From: Streptomyces puniciscabiei
GTDB taxonomy: Bacteria > Actinomycetota > Actinomycetes > Streptomycetales > Streptomycetaceae
Assembly (NCBI RefSeq): GCF_006715785.1
Contig: NZ_VFNX01000007.1
Location: forward strand, 62,001-126,000
DNA: 64,000 nt
Direction of reading: 5' to 3'
Shown here: one piece after another, positions 40,763 to 49,265 of the stretch
Layout: each line of letters begins with the position of its first letter
Numbering within the stretch: the stretch's first letter is position 1
Program-made: the position numbers and the translations under genes
Notes under the pieces: model-generated
Database searches by the model: none
What the model saw: only the letters and a program-made list of their open reading frames with translations
What the model was told of the DNA's origin: nothing

Positions 40763-42273
40763 TCACCCGTCGGGCCCTGCTCGGGGCCGGCGCGGCGGGG
40801 GCCGCCGCGGCGGCGGCCCCCGCCACCCGTGCCCTGGGTCTGGGCGCCGTTCCCTGGAGCCGGCTGCGCGAGCACCTGACCGGGGACCTGGTGCTCCCCT
40901 CGGACGCCCGGTACGCGACCGCCAAGCAGCTGGACCTGATGCAGTTCGACGCCATCGCCCCGCAGGCCGTCGCCTACTGCGCGAACGCGCGCGACGCGGC
41001 GCTGTGCCTCGCCTTCGCCCAGCAGCACGGACTGGCTCCGGCGGTGCGCAGCGGCGGCCACAGCGCCGCGGGATACTCCACCGGCACCGGCCTGGTGGTC
41101 GACGTGTCCCGGCTCGACTCGGTGCGGGTCGGCGGCGGCTCGGTGACGCTGGGCCCGGGCGCGCAGAACGTCGACGTGCTCAACACGCTGGCCGACTCGG
41201 GTCTGGCCCTCACCGGCGGGGCGTGCCCGACCGTCGCCGCCGGCGGGTTCGTCCAGGGCGGCGGGCTGGGGTTCCTCACCCGGACGCTCGGTATGACCTG
41301 CGACGCACTGACCTCAGCGACGGTGGTGCTGGCGAGCGGACAGATCGTCACGGCCTCCGCGCGGGAGCACCCGGACCTGTTCTGGGCGCTGCGCGGGGGC
41401 GGAGGCGGCAACTTCGGCATCGTCACGTCCTACACGCTGACGCCGACCGCGCTGTCGCAGGTGGCCACGGCGCACCTCACCTATGCCTACGACCAGGCGC
41501 TCGACATGCTCGACGGCTACTCCCGATGGCTGGCCGAGTGCCCCCGCACGATCGGCTCGGCGGCGGTGGTCACCCTCGCCGACGCGGCACCGGGCCAGGT
41601 CCCGACCCCGGCCGTCATCGTGGTCTCCACCGGGACTCCGGCCGAACTCGACGCGGAGCTGGCCCGATTGGACTCCCTGACCGGCAGGCCGGCCTCGCGG
41701 CAGACCTCGGTGCTGCCCTACCGTGACCTGATGACGGGGATCTTCGGCTGCGCGGGGAAGACCACCGAGGAATGCCACCGGTCGGGCGCCTTCCCGCGGG
41801 GGCAGCTTCCCCGGACCGCGTTCGCGCTGGAGCGCAGCCGCCTGGTCCGTGATGCCGTGCCGCGGGACGGCTGGGCGCGCGTCCTGGCGCTCTTCGACGA
41901 CGCGCGGGTGTCCGGCGGCCAGACGCACGGGCTCCAGGTGCTGCCGATCGACGGCGCCGCCTGGGACCTGGACCGCGCCGCGACGGCGTTCGTGCACCGC
42001 GACAGCCGCTTCTCCGTGAACTTCCAGGGCTTCATGGCGCAGGGGCCGGTCACCGACGAGCTCCGGACCGCCGCGAAGGCCTGGGTCGACGCGGGCTTCG
42101 CGGCCATCGACCCGCTCTCCTCGGGCGAGTCCTACCAGAACTTCATCGACCCGGAACTGACGGATTGGAAGACCTCCTATTACGCCGAGAACCACCCGCG
42201 GTTGGTGAAGATCAAGAACAGCTACGACCCGAACGGCCTGTTCAGCTTTGCGCAAGGCATACGCGCGTCCTGA
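40759..42273 (+). CDS. Tat-exported FAD-linked oxidase (BBE/AknOx-like, bicovalent flavin)
   Basis: A 504-residue PCMH/BBE-type oxidase. The N-terminus ITRRALLGAGAAGAAAAAAP has a twin-arginine and a hydrophobic stretch, pointing to Tat export. The flavin-anchoring His is in RSGGHSAAGYSTG and the anchoring Cys in LGMTCDALTSA. C-terminal ENHPRLVKIKNSYDPNGLFSF holds the conserved Asn-Tyr-Pro-type region. The closest functional model known to me is AknOx, which oxidises the terminal sugar of aclacinomycin outside the cell. A role in oxidising the deoxysugar or the aglycone after export is therefore likely. GTG 40759 overlaps the previous stop. Confidence 0.88.
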   Translation: MITRRALLGAGAAGAAAAAAPATRALGLGAVPWSRLREHLTGDLVLPSDARYATAKQLDLMQFDAIAPQAVAYCANARDAALCLAFAQQHGLAPAVRSGGHSAAGYSTGTGLVVDVSRLDSVRVGGGSVTLGPGAQNVDVLNTLADSGLALTGGACPTVAAGGFVQGGGLGFLTRTLGMTCDALTSATVVLASGQIVTASAREHPDLFWALRGGGGGNFGIVTSYTLTPTALSQVATAHLTYAYDQALDMLDGYSRWLAECPRTIGSAAVVTLADAAPGQVPTPAVIVVSTGTPAELDAELARLDSLTGRPASRQTSVLPYRDLMTGIFGCAGKTTEECHRSGAFPRGQLPRTAFALERSRLVRDAVPRDGWARVLALFDDARVSGGQTHGLQVLPIDGAAWDLDRAATAFVHRDSRFSVNFQGFMAQGPVTDELRTAAKAWVDAGFAAIDPLSSGESYQNFIDPELTDWKTSYYAENHPRLVKIKNSYDPNGLFSFAQGIRAS

Positions 42274-42313
42274 CGGGGCGTCTGTGAACAAGGATCGAAA
42301 GGAAGAGTCAAGA

Positions 42314-42682
42314 ATGGCCAAGCTGGAGAACCTGGACCCGACCACGCCGCTGTTCGCGCAGTTCGGCCAGAAGACCGGGCCCATCGTCCTGGCCAACACC
42401 TTCGTCGTCCCGAAGGAGAGGTCCGAGTCGTTCCTGGCCCACTGGAAGAAGCAGGCCGAGTTCATGCAGGCGCAGCCGGGATTCGTCTCCCTGCAGATGC
42501 ACCAGGGCACGGCGGGCAGCCAGCTGTTCATGAACGTCGCGATCTGGGAGTCGACCGAGGCCCTCGCCAAGGCGCTCGGCAACCCGCAGTTCCAGGCCAT
42601 GTCCGCCCAGGTCCCCGACGACATCGTGTCGTATGCGCACATCTTCGAGAAGATCGCCGTCGAGGGCCTCTGCGAAGCCTGA
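42314..42682 (+). CDS. Antibiotic biosynthesis monooxygenase (ABM), copy 2
   Basis: A 122-residue paralogue of the protein at 34679. It reads MAKLENLDPTTPLFAQF, VLANTFVVPKERSESFLAHW, QPGFVSLQMHQGTAGSQLF and DDIVSYAHIFEKIAV, about two-thirds identical by eye. Cofactor-free oxidation of an anthrone is the family reaction. ATG 42314 follows GGAAGAGTCAAG. A strong rho-independent terminator follows, closing the plus-strand tailoring operon. Confidence 0.86.
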   Translation: MAKLENLDPTTPLFAQFGQKTGPIVLANTFVVPKERSESFLAHWKKQAEFMQAQPGFVSLQMHQGTAGSQLFMNVAIWESTEALAKALGNPQFQAMSAQVPDDIVSYAHIFEKIAVEGLCEA

Positions 42683-42711
42683 CCCGGGGATCACGTTCCG
42701 CGGAAACACCG

Positions 42712-42754
42712 GCGGTCCCGGCACCTCCCGCCGGAGGTGCCGGGACCGCTTTTT
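42712..42754 (+). terminator. Rho-independent terminator
   Basis: The stem GCGGTCCCGGCACCTCC (42712-42728) and its complement (42733-42749) enclose a 4-base loop and are followed by TTTTT (42750-42754). It lies 30 bases past the ABM stop. Confidence 0.9.
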
Positions 42755-42874
42755 CATCGCTGGTGCAAGCGGGGACGGCATTCTCGGCTCCCCTCCGTGT
42801 CCATGGGGGGAGGTGCCGTACGTCCACAGCAGCTGCGACCCGGCAAACTCACTGTCACGGATGGGGACTTCAGC

Positions 42875-43843
42875 ATGGATGTAGGACTTCTCTTCGACCT
42901 GCGGAACCCGGAGGGCTGGAAGCGCCCGTGGGCCGACCACTATGCGCGCAGCCTGGAATTCTGCGAGGAGGCGGACCGGCGGGGCGCGGGCGGGCTGTGG
43001 TTCACCGAGCACCACCTCTTCGAGGACGGCTATCTGCCGCAGCCGCTGACCTTCGCCGCCGCCGTCGCGGCCCGCACCCGCCACGCCCGGATCGGCACCG
43101 CGGTGGTGCTGCCCGCGCTGCGCAAGCCCGCCCAGCTCGCGGAGGAGGCGGCGATCGTCGACCTCGTGAGCGGCGGACGCCTCGAGCTGGGCATGGGCGC
43201 CGGCTACCGGGTTCCCGAATACACCCTGATGGGCGCGGACTTCACGCGGCGTTTCCGGCGGACCGAGGAGCACATACGCGAGGTGCGCCGGCTCTGGGAG
43301 GAGGGCGGCGTCACCCCGGGCCCGGTCCAGGACTCCGTTCCGCTGTGGGGCGGCTTCTACGGTCCCCGCGGCGCGCGGATCGCCGGCCGGCTCGGCATCG
43401 GGCTGCTGCACATCTCCCACGAGCTGTTCCCGCACTACCGCGAGGGACTGGTCGAGAGCGGCCACGACCCGGCGACCGCCCGGGTCTCCGGCCTGCTGCC
43501 GATCATCCTCGCCGACGACCCGGACGAGGCCTGGGCGCGTGTCGCGCCCTACCTCGCCCACCAGATGAACAGCTACCGGCAGTCGTCCGTGGAGGGCACC
43601 GACAAGCCCCGGCCGCCGATCATCCACCCCGACGAGTTCCGCAACCGGACCTCCAACGCCCCCTGGGGGGCTCTGAAGATCCTCACCCCCGAGGACGCCG
43701 CCGCCCAGATCAAGGAGACGACCGAGGGGCTGCCGGTGGAACACCTGATCTTCTGGGCGAGCATCGCCGGCATGCCGGACGACCTGACGGCCCGGAACAT
43801 CGAACTGGTCAGCGAGGAGCTGCCGCCGCTGCTGGGCCTGTGA
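42875..43843 (+). CDS. Luciferase-like flavin/F420-dependent oxidoreductase
   Basis: A 322-residue TIM-barrel of the bacterial luciferase family. It shows DVGLLFDLRNPEGWKRPW, GGLWFTEHHLFEDGYLPQPL, RTRHARIGTAVVLPALRKP and VDLVSGGRLELGMGAGY. Members use FMNH2 or reduced F420 for monooxygenation or reduction. ATG 42875 follows GGGGACTTC; the frame extends 46 codons upstream across the terminator, so the shorter start is right. It lies outside the terminator-closed operon with its own promoter and is the last clear biosynthetic gene of the cluster. Confidence 0.9.
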   Translation: MDVGLLFDLRNPEGWKRPWADHYARSLEFCEEADRRGAGGLWFTEHHLFEDGYLPQPLTFAAAVAARTRHARIGTAVVLPALRKPAQLAEEAAIVDLVSGGRLELGMGAGYRVPEYTLMGADFTRRFRRTEEHIREVRRLWEEGGVTPGPVQDSVPLWGGFYGPRGARIAGRLGIGLLHISHELFPHYREGLVESGHDPATARVSGLLPIILADDPDEAWARVAPYLAHQMNSYRQSSVEGTDKPRPPIIHPDEFRNRTSNAPWGALKILTPEDAAAQIKETTEGLPVEHLIFWASIAGMPDDLTARNIELVSEELPPLLGL

Positions 43844-44636
43844 CGGCCGCCGGGCGCCAGCCGCCCGGCCGCGCGGTGACGATCGCCGTGATCCCGTCCG
43901 GGTCGTGCTGGGCCTTCTTGGGGCTCCCGCAGCACCGGATCCTCCTGCGGCTCGGCCACCTCCGGACGGCCGCCGGGGACACCTGGGGCATGTCGCTCGC
44001 GGCGAGACAGTCCCGATCCGTCCGGAGGCGGCCGGGTTCGCCGGTCACCATGATGTCGGCATCGCGTCGGCGAGGTAGGACGCGCTGACCCGTCCGGCCT
44101 GTCACGCCCGGGCCGGCGCGCTGCCGGCGCATCCGCGGATCTGCCGGTGCCGTGCCGAGGGCTGTCTTCGGCATCCACGTCACCGCGGCTGCGCCGGCCC
44201 GGTCCTTCTCTCCCTCGCCCGCGAGGCGGGCGGCCGCGTCCGGCGGCCGGCCGACGCCTGTGCAGCCCGCCCGGGCGCGACCGGCACCACCGCGGCGGTT
44301 CCCGACACCGTGCTCGGCCGACGCCAACCGCCCGCACCTGCGGCGGCCTTGCACTGCGCGCTGCGCGCCCATACTCACGGCTGCGTTCGACTGCCGCCGG
44401 GATCACCTCAGGGCGGCGACGGCCGAGGTGCGCCTGCCCGACGCCGCGGTTTCCGCGACCAAGCTCCCGGCCCCACCGCGCCCCGACGGGCTGCTCATCG
44501 GGCCCTGCGGCCAAGGCTTTTCCCCGCCGACGGGTGTCAGTTCGATTACCGTAGGTCGCCGCCCCGGTGGTTCCGGCGCCGGAAGGGGCGATACGCGTGC
44601 CGCCGATGCCGTAGAGGCCAGAAAGTGAGCAGACAG
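43844..44636. other. 793-bp stretch without a convincing gene
   Basis: Open frames exist on both strands. A minus-strand frame (43809-44378) contains HDPDGITAIVTARPG, which recalls the end of a glyoxalase/VOC-type protein, but nothing before it fits. It may be a decayed gene at the border of the biosynthetic cluster. The final part should hold the promoter of the hydrolase gene. Confidence 0.35.
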
Positions 44637-45515
44637 ATGCAACCGACGTTCGTCCTGGTGCACGGAGCTTTCGCGAACTCCTTCTCCTTCGCGCCGCTCC
44701 AAGCCGAACTGGGCCTCCTCGGACACCGCTCCGTCGCCGTCGACCTTCCGGGGCACGGGTTCGCGGCGACGTACCCGCGCGCCTACCAGGCGCCGCAGGA
44801 CCTCGAAGGGCTCGCCACCGCACCCGGCGCCATCAAGGGCGTCACGCTCGCCGACAACGCCGCGCACCTCATCGGCATACTGGAGCGGGCCAAGCGGAAC
44901 GGGCCCGTCATCCTCGTCTCCCACAGCCGAGGCGGCATGACGGCCACCGTCGCGGCGAACCAGCGGCCCGACCTGATCGACCGCATCGTCTATGTCTCCG
45001 CCTGGTGCCCCGTCGATCTCGACGTCAGCGCCTACTACGCCGAGCCCGAGATGGCCACGGTGGACGCCACAGGGCTGGCCTCGGCGATGGTGGGCAACCC
45101 CGCCGAACTCGGGCTGCTGCGCGCCAACTTCCGTACCGCCGACCCCGGCGTCCTCGCGGCCTTGAAGGCGGCCTTCCTCGCCGACGGGACGGACGATGAG
45201 TTCATGGTCTTCCTCAACACCTTCCAGCCCGACGAGAACCTTGACGTCGGCACACCCGAGGACCGGGCACGGGCCGACACCTGGGGGCGGATCCCCAGGA
45301 CGTACATCCGGCTGACCGAGGACACCAGCGTGCCGCTCGCCATGCAGGACCGGATGATCCGTGAAGGCGACGCACTGACGCCGGAGAACCCCTACGACGT
45401 CCGTACGCTCACCAGCAGCCACCTGAAGTGGCTGGTCGACCCGGCCCCGGCGGCCCGGGTTCTGGCGGACATCGCCGCGTTCTCGTTCTCGCCTGGCGGG
45501 TCCGGTACCAACTAG
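44637..45515 (+). CDS. Alpha/beta-fold hydrolase
   Basis: A 292-residue serine hydrolase. The oxyanion region is FVLVHGAFANSFSF, the nucleophile elbow VSHSRGGMTATVAA, and a late His occurs in SSHLKWLVDPAP. The chain resembles the MhpC/esterase-like group that accepts varied esters and lactones. ATG 44637 is annotated; an in-frame GTG at 44625 would add four residues. It is not clearly part of the polyketide cluster. Its stop codon lies inside the palindromic operator of the toxin-antitoxin pair that follows after 13 bases. Confidence 0.88.
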   Translation: MQPTFVLVHGAFANSFSFAPLQAELGLLGHRSVAVDLPGHGFAATYPRAYQAPQDLEGLATAPGAIKGVTLADNAAHLIGILERAKRNGPVILVSHSRGGMTATVAANQRPDLIDRIVYVSAWCPVDLDVSAYYAEPEMATVDATGLASAMVGNPAELGLLRANFRTADPGVLAALKAAFLADGTDDEFMVFLNTFQPDENLDVGTPEDRARADTWGRIPRTYIRLTEDTSVPLAMQDRMIREGDALTPENPYDVRTLTSSHLKWLVDPAPAARVLADIAAFSFSPGGSGTN

Positions 45516-45520
45516 GTACC
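45504..45520. promoter_or_regulatory. Palindromic operator of the toxin-antitoxin operon
   Basis: GGTACC-AACTA-GGTACC: two identical, self-complementary hexamers separated by 5 bases, 8 bases before the antitoxin ATG. It overlaps the hydrolase TAG (45513-45515). Autoregulation by the antitoxin/toxin complex is typical of such sites. Confidence 0.6.
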
Positions 45521-45528
45521 ATCGGGGC

Positions 45529-45768
45529 ATGCCGTCACTGAACGTGTCCTTCTCCGACGAGGAAATGGAAGGCGTCCGCGCCGCCGCCGCCGCCGAGGGC
45601 AAGAGCCTCAAGCAGTACCTGCACGATCTCGGCGTGCGGGAGATGCACCGCAAGCGGTTCGTCGCCGGCGCCGCCGCCTGGGCCGACCGGCTGCGCGGCG
45701 AGTTCGACGATGCGTTCCCCGAGGAGGTTCCCCCCTCCCGGGGTGACGGCGGGGCTGCGGCCGCCTGA
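45529..45768 (+). CDS. Antitoxin, ribbon-helix-helix type
   Basis: A 79-residue protein. The N-terminal MPSLNVSFSDEEMEGVRAAAAAEG and KSLKQYLHDLGVREMHRKR form a strand-helix-helix DNA-binding unit. An acidic, flexible tail (AWADRLRGEFDDAFPEEVPP) would wrap the toxin. The toxin gene starts within its stop codon (TGATG). It probably represses its own promoter at the GGTACC palindrome. Toxin-antitoxin pairs commonly stabilise large plasmids, which fits the replicon genes downstream. Confidence 0.85.
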   Translation: MPSLNVSFSDEEMEGVRAAAAAEGKSLKQYLHDLGVREMHRKRFVAGAAAWADRLRGEFDDAFPEEVPPSRGDGGAAAA

Positions 45769-46145
45769 TGGTTCTGCACATCGACGTCTCCTGGCTGCTC
45801 GACGTCCAGGAGGCGGCCCTCGGGCACGAGGACGTGACGGTGGCCGACTACTCGGCGCTGGTGGCGGCCGTCGCGCGGCACAGGACCAAGATGCCGACGC
45901 TGGCGACGGCCGATCCGGATGCCGCCTGGCGCGCGGCCGCACTGCTGCACACGATCGTGCGTCTCGAACCGCTTCCGCACCGCAACAGCCTTTTTGCCGC
46001 TTTCGTGGCCGCCCAGTACATGGACCAGTGCGGTGAGGGCATCGACCCGCCGTACGGCGCCCTGTCCGATCTCGTCCGGAAGGTCCGGGACGCCCGCCTC
46101 GGTGTCTATGCCGTCGCCGAGACGCTGCGCTCCTGGAAGATCTGA
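45768..46145 (+). CDS. Doc/Fic-like toxin with degenerate active-site motif
   Basis: A 125-residue helical protein like the small Doc toxins of Streptomyces: HIDVSWLLDVQEAALGHEDVTVADYSALVAAVARHR, then AAALLHTIVRLEPLPHRNSLFAAFVAAQYM and GIDPPYGALSDLVRKVRDARLGVYAVAETLRSW. In Doc the loop has the pattern HxFxDxNKR; here the corresponding PLPHRNSLFAA keeps His and Asn but not the basic pair. The protein may still be toxic by a changed mechanism, or be inactive. It is coupled to the antitoxin by a one-base overlap. Confidence 0.8.
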   Translation: MVLHIDVSWLLDVQEAALGHEDVTVADYSALVAAVARHRTKMPTLATADPDAAWRAAALLHTIVRLEPLPHRNSLFAAFVAAQYMDQCGEGIDPPYGALSDLVRKVRDARLGVYAVAETLRSWKI

Positions 46146-46310
46146 GGACAGGCTCGGCAGCGGGCCGGACCGGCCCGGTCAGGCGGGCCGGAAGGAACAC
46201 TCCGGCCGCACAGCCCCCGCTGTCGCGCACCTGGCCGGCCACAGGGTGGTCGGGCGACGCCCGCAGCGTGTGCCCACCGGCGGGTGCGGGCCCAAGGGCG
46301 AGCACCGTCT

Positions 46311-46406
<96 letters not shown>

Positions 46407-46855
46407 CTGTTCCCGGCTCTCGGTCTCCCCTGCCGGTCACAGGAACCATGGTGGCAGGAGCCGCTGACCGGACGCTGAGACGCCGCTGACAGCATCCGCG
46501 CGGTCGGACGGCGTCTCCCGCATGCGACGCCGGCACCCGGCTCCGTCCGCCTGAGACCCGCAGGCCACGGCCCTGCACGAGGCCGCGGCCTCGGCACCGC
46601 GGAGCGGCCTGTCCGTCACCACGCCCGCGCCGGATGCCCCTCGCCCTGCTGTGCGGCACGCCGCTGGGGCCGCGGTTCACGCTGTCCGCCGAGGCCGAGC
46701 ACAGGAGCTGCGCCGCCCGACTCCAGCCTGGGCCCGGCCGCCGGGGGCGTGGTCGGGCCGTCGCCGGTCGCGGGTGGCCGGACGGACGGTGCCGGGCGTG
46801 CTGTTCGCGGCCGCGGGGCTGGGCGCGCGCACGGTGGCGGTGCGCGCCGTCCGGG
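46407..46855. other. 449-bp stretch without a convincing gene
   Basis: It lies between the tRNA-like element and the stop of the acetyltransferase. Frames are open on both strands but show no domain. It would contain the promoter of the tRNA-like gene (read leftwards). No repeat or integrase remnant was recognised. Confidence 0.4.
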
Positions 46856-47416
46856 TCACAGAGCCGGGTGGTCGTCGTGCAGCACCCGCTGGTACATCCG
46901 GTGGTCCCGCCACTGTCCGTCGATGTGCAGATAGCGCGGGGCCATGCCGATCGCCTCGAACCCGCACTTCTCCAGCACGCGTTGGGAGCCGGTGTTCTCC
47001 GGAAGGGTGGTCGCCTCGATCCGGTGCAGCCCGACCCTGTCCCGGGCGATCCGGCAGACCCGCTCCACGGCGGCGGTCGCGAGCCCCCGGCCCTGCTGAT
47101 CCTCGGTGACCCAGTAACCCAGATAGGAACTGCAGAACGCGCCCATGACGATTCCGGACAGCGTGATGGCCCCCACGACCCGCCCGTCGGCTTCGAGGAG
47201 CCACGGCACGAGCCGGCCGTCCGCGCGGTGCCGTTCCTGTTCTTCCAGGCGCTGTGCCTGACCGGCCACGGTGAAGAAGGATTCCGGGCGGCGCGGTTGC
47301 CAGGGTTCGAGGTGTTTCCGGTTCTCGGCATAGGCGGTGCAGAGCGCCGGGGCGTCCGCCGGTCCGGCGAGCCGCAGTATCACTCCGCCCGCGATTTCCT
47401 CGCTTCCGATGTCCAT
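46856..47416 (-). CDS. GNAT N-acetyltransferase (RimJ/RimL-like)
   Basis: A 186-residue acetyltransferase. The pattern ILRLAGPADAPALCTAYAENRKHLEPW starts the fold; the acetyl-CoA loop is LGYWVTEDQQGRGLATAAVERV, and ATTLPENTGSQRVLEKCGFEAIG is the closing motif. The family acetylates ribosomal protein N-termini, antibiotics or amino acids. Acetylation of an aminosugar product for self-resistance is conceivable but unproved. It is divergent from the DUF4097 gene and shares the repeat-bearing region at 47417-47633. Confidence 0.9.
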   Translation of the reverse strand: MDIGSEEIAGGVILRLAGPADAPALCTAYAENRKHLEPWQPRRPESFFTVAGQAQRLEEQERHRADGRLVPWLLEADGRVVGAITLSGIVMGAFCSSYLGYWVTEDQQGRGLATAAVERVCRIARDRVGLHRIEATTLPENTGSQRVLEKCGFEAIGMAPRYLHIDGQWRDHRMYQRVLHDDHPAL

Positions 47417-47464
47417 GCGCGCACCCTAGTGTCCCGAGTCGCAAGGTAGCGTTCACCCTCAAAT

Positions 47465-47519
47465 CATTGCAACGAATATGAGTGGGGACGTTGCATTATG
47501 CTCATCACCATTGCAACGA
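47465..47519. promoter_or_regulatory. Repeated TTGCAACGA operator-like elements
   Basis: CATTGCAACGA occurs at 47465-47475 and again at 47509-47519, with an inverted CGTTGCATT at 47489-47497 between them. GCAACGTAGCG follows near 47584. The region is distinctly AT-rich for this DNA and lies between the divergent acetyltransferase and DUF4097 genes. Confidence 0.6.
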
Positions 47520-47633
47520 TTTCCCCAACTCTACCTGCAGATATGGCATCTTCACGCAATAAGCATGTTGCCCATCCAGTGAAAGCAACGTAGCGTTTCC
47601 ATCACTGGAAACAACGAGTCGAAGGAGCGCACC

Positions 47634-48326
47634 ATGCAGAAGAACCAGGGCACCATCCAGAAGTTCGACACCCCCGCCCCCATCGCCGCCGTCCTGGACA
47701 TCCCCATCGGGCACATCCGGCTCGTCGCCGCCGACCGCGCCGACACCACCGTCGAGGTCCTGCCCGCCCACCCCTCCAGGAGTCGCGACGTCAAGGCCGC
47801 GGAGCTGGTCACGGTCGCCTACGACAACGGCGTCCTGCGGGTCGAGAGCCCGGCGGAGCGCAAGCAGATGCTCGGCCACCCCGGAACCCTCGAGGTCACC
47901 GTCGAGCTGCCGGCCGGCTCCCGGGTCGAGGCCAAGGCCGCCGTCGCCGAGGTCCGCGGCGTCGGACGCCTCGGCGACGTCACCTTCGAAGGCGCCCAGT
48001 GCACGGTCGAGTTCGACGAGACCGCGAGCGCCCGCCTCACCCTCGCCACCGGCGACATCACCGTCGGCCGCCTGAACGGCCCCGCCGAGATCACCACCGA
48101 CAAGGGCGACCTCACCATCACCGAGGCCCATCACGGCACCGTCACCCTGACCACCCAGCACGGCGACATCACGGTCGGCGCCGCCCAGGGAGTCTCCGCC
48201 ACCCTCGACGCCGGCACCTCCTACGGCCGGATCAAGAACTCCCTCAAGAACAGCGACGGCGCCGCGGCCGGCCTCGACATCCACGCCACCACCGCCTACG
48301 GCAACATCACCGCCGCCGGCCTCTGA
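47634..48326 (+). CDS. DUF4097-family beta-helix protein
   Basis: A 230-residue protein made of short beta-strand repeats ending in a GDITVG-type turn (LATGDITVGRLNGP, TTDKGDLTITEAHHG, TTQHGDITVGAAQG), typical of DUF4097 adhesin-like proteins. There is no signal peptide, so it is predicted to be cytoplasmic. Function is unknown; relatives in Streptomyces often sit beside regulators or exporters. ATG 47634 follows GAAGGAGCGCACC. Expression may be set by the TTGCAACGA repeats upstream. Confidence 0.85.
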   Translation: MQKNQGTIQKFDTPAPIAAVLDIPIGHIRLVAADRADTTVEVLPAHPSRSRDVKAAELVTVAYDNGVLRVESPAERKQMLGHPGTLEVTVELPAGSRVEAKAAVAEVRGVGRLGDVTFEGAQCTVEFDETASARLTLATGDITVGRLNGPAEITTDKGDLTITEAHHGTVTLTTQHGDITVGAAQGVSATLDAGTSYGRIKNSLKNSDGAAAGLDIHATTAYGNITAAGL

Positions 48327-48490
48327 AAGGGAGCCCCGCTGTCACCAAGGGGCCGTCGACCTCCACACCGGGGTGCGCCCGCCTGCCAACGGGCTTCCCC
48401 GGAAACGGATTCCGGCCGGCCCTGAGGGTGGCTCACCCGCTCGGATGCGCTCGGCGAGCAACCGGTTGCGAGGCTGTGCATGGTGAGTGC

Positions 48491-48736
48491 ATGAACACTA
48501 CACCTCGCTCCAAGAAGACCGTTTCCTGGATTCCACGAGCATTCGCGGTGAGCGCCGCCGTGGGCATCGCCTGTGCGGCGGGGACGGCCACTGCCACGTC
48601 CGCGGTGGCCGCGACGCCCGCCACGCACGCCGTCACAAAGGCCACGGCCGCCTACGGCCACGGCGGCGGCGGCGGTGAGGGCGACGAGAACCGGTGCGGC
48701 AACGGTCTCCTGAACCTCCTCAACTTCTGCAACTGA
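48491..48736 (+). CDS. Small secreted peptide with C-terminal disulphide candidate
   Basis: An 81-residue preprotein. The N-region RSKKTVSWIPR is followed by the hydrophobic AFAVSAAVGIACAAGTATA and a likely signal-peptidase site near ATSAVAA-TP. The mature part is short, with a Gly/His-rich linker (AYGHGGGGGEG) and the end CGNGLLNLLNFCN holding two Cys that could form a loop. It resembles small secreted hydrophobic peptides of Streptomyces but lacks the chaplin motif. GTGAGTGC before ATG 48491 gives a weak ribosome site. Function unknown; surface activity is one possibility. Confidence 0.7.
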   Translation: MNTTPRSKKTVSWIPRAFAVSAAVGIACAAGTATATSAVAATPATHAVTKATAAYGHGGGGGEGDENRCGNGLLNLLNFCN

Positions 48737-49265
48737 CGGACGGCCGACGGAGGTTCCTGCCCGTCAACCACATAACCGCACATGGAACACGTCCACCCAC
48801 CCCAGGGCGGTCAGGAGCAGGGACAGGATCCCGCCGCCTGACCGCCCTGCCGACCGCGGCCCGAGGTCTGCGCCCACTGCTCCGGCCGGGCCCGGGGACC
48901 CGGGGAAGATCCGCCACGTCCTCAGCCGCGCGGCGCCGCGCTCGACCGGTGCGCGTGCCGCGGACAGCGCGCGGTCGGCGGATCGCCGACTCCGACCAGC
49001 TCGCCGGTTTTCTTGTCGGCCCCGATCCGTGGACCGTGCCACCAACAAGTCCTGTTTCATCAGCTTTTTCAGGTGCGCCGAGGTCAAAAGCCAAGCTGGT
49101 TCGACCACTTGGAGGTCCCCCATTCGCTGGGCAGGCGCCCCTGGAGCAGCGGATTGACATACCAGGGAGCTGGTTTTACGGTCTGGTCGGCGATCTCCCC
49201 AGGCCCGTCCTTCGGTTCGGGGAGCGCCGGAACCGCCCGTAAGGGCCGGGTGGCGGAGGTGGCCG
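48737..49265. other. Regulatory region upstream of the TetR gene, no gene recognised
   Basis: 529 bases. CGCCGGTTTTCTTGTCGG (49002-49019) and GCTGGTTTTACGGTCTGG (49169-49186) loosely resemble the half-sites of autoregulatory elements bound by butyrolactone receptors, and CCTGTTTCATCAG...TTCAGG near 49050 is partly palindromic. These are suggestive only. Confidence 0.3.

Noticed and set aside
43809..44378. A minus-strand frame with a DPDG-containing end that could be a glyoxalase-type protein.
   Set aside because: Only about 15 residues look right, it overlaps the end of the luciferase-like gene, and no metal-binding pattern is seen upstream. At best a decayed remnant.
49002..49186. Autoregulatory elements for the TetR protein.
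   Set aside because: The GGTTTT-containing stretches resemble half-sites only loosely and lack clear dyad symmetry, so they are mentioned only as part of the regulatory region.
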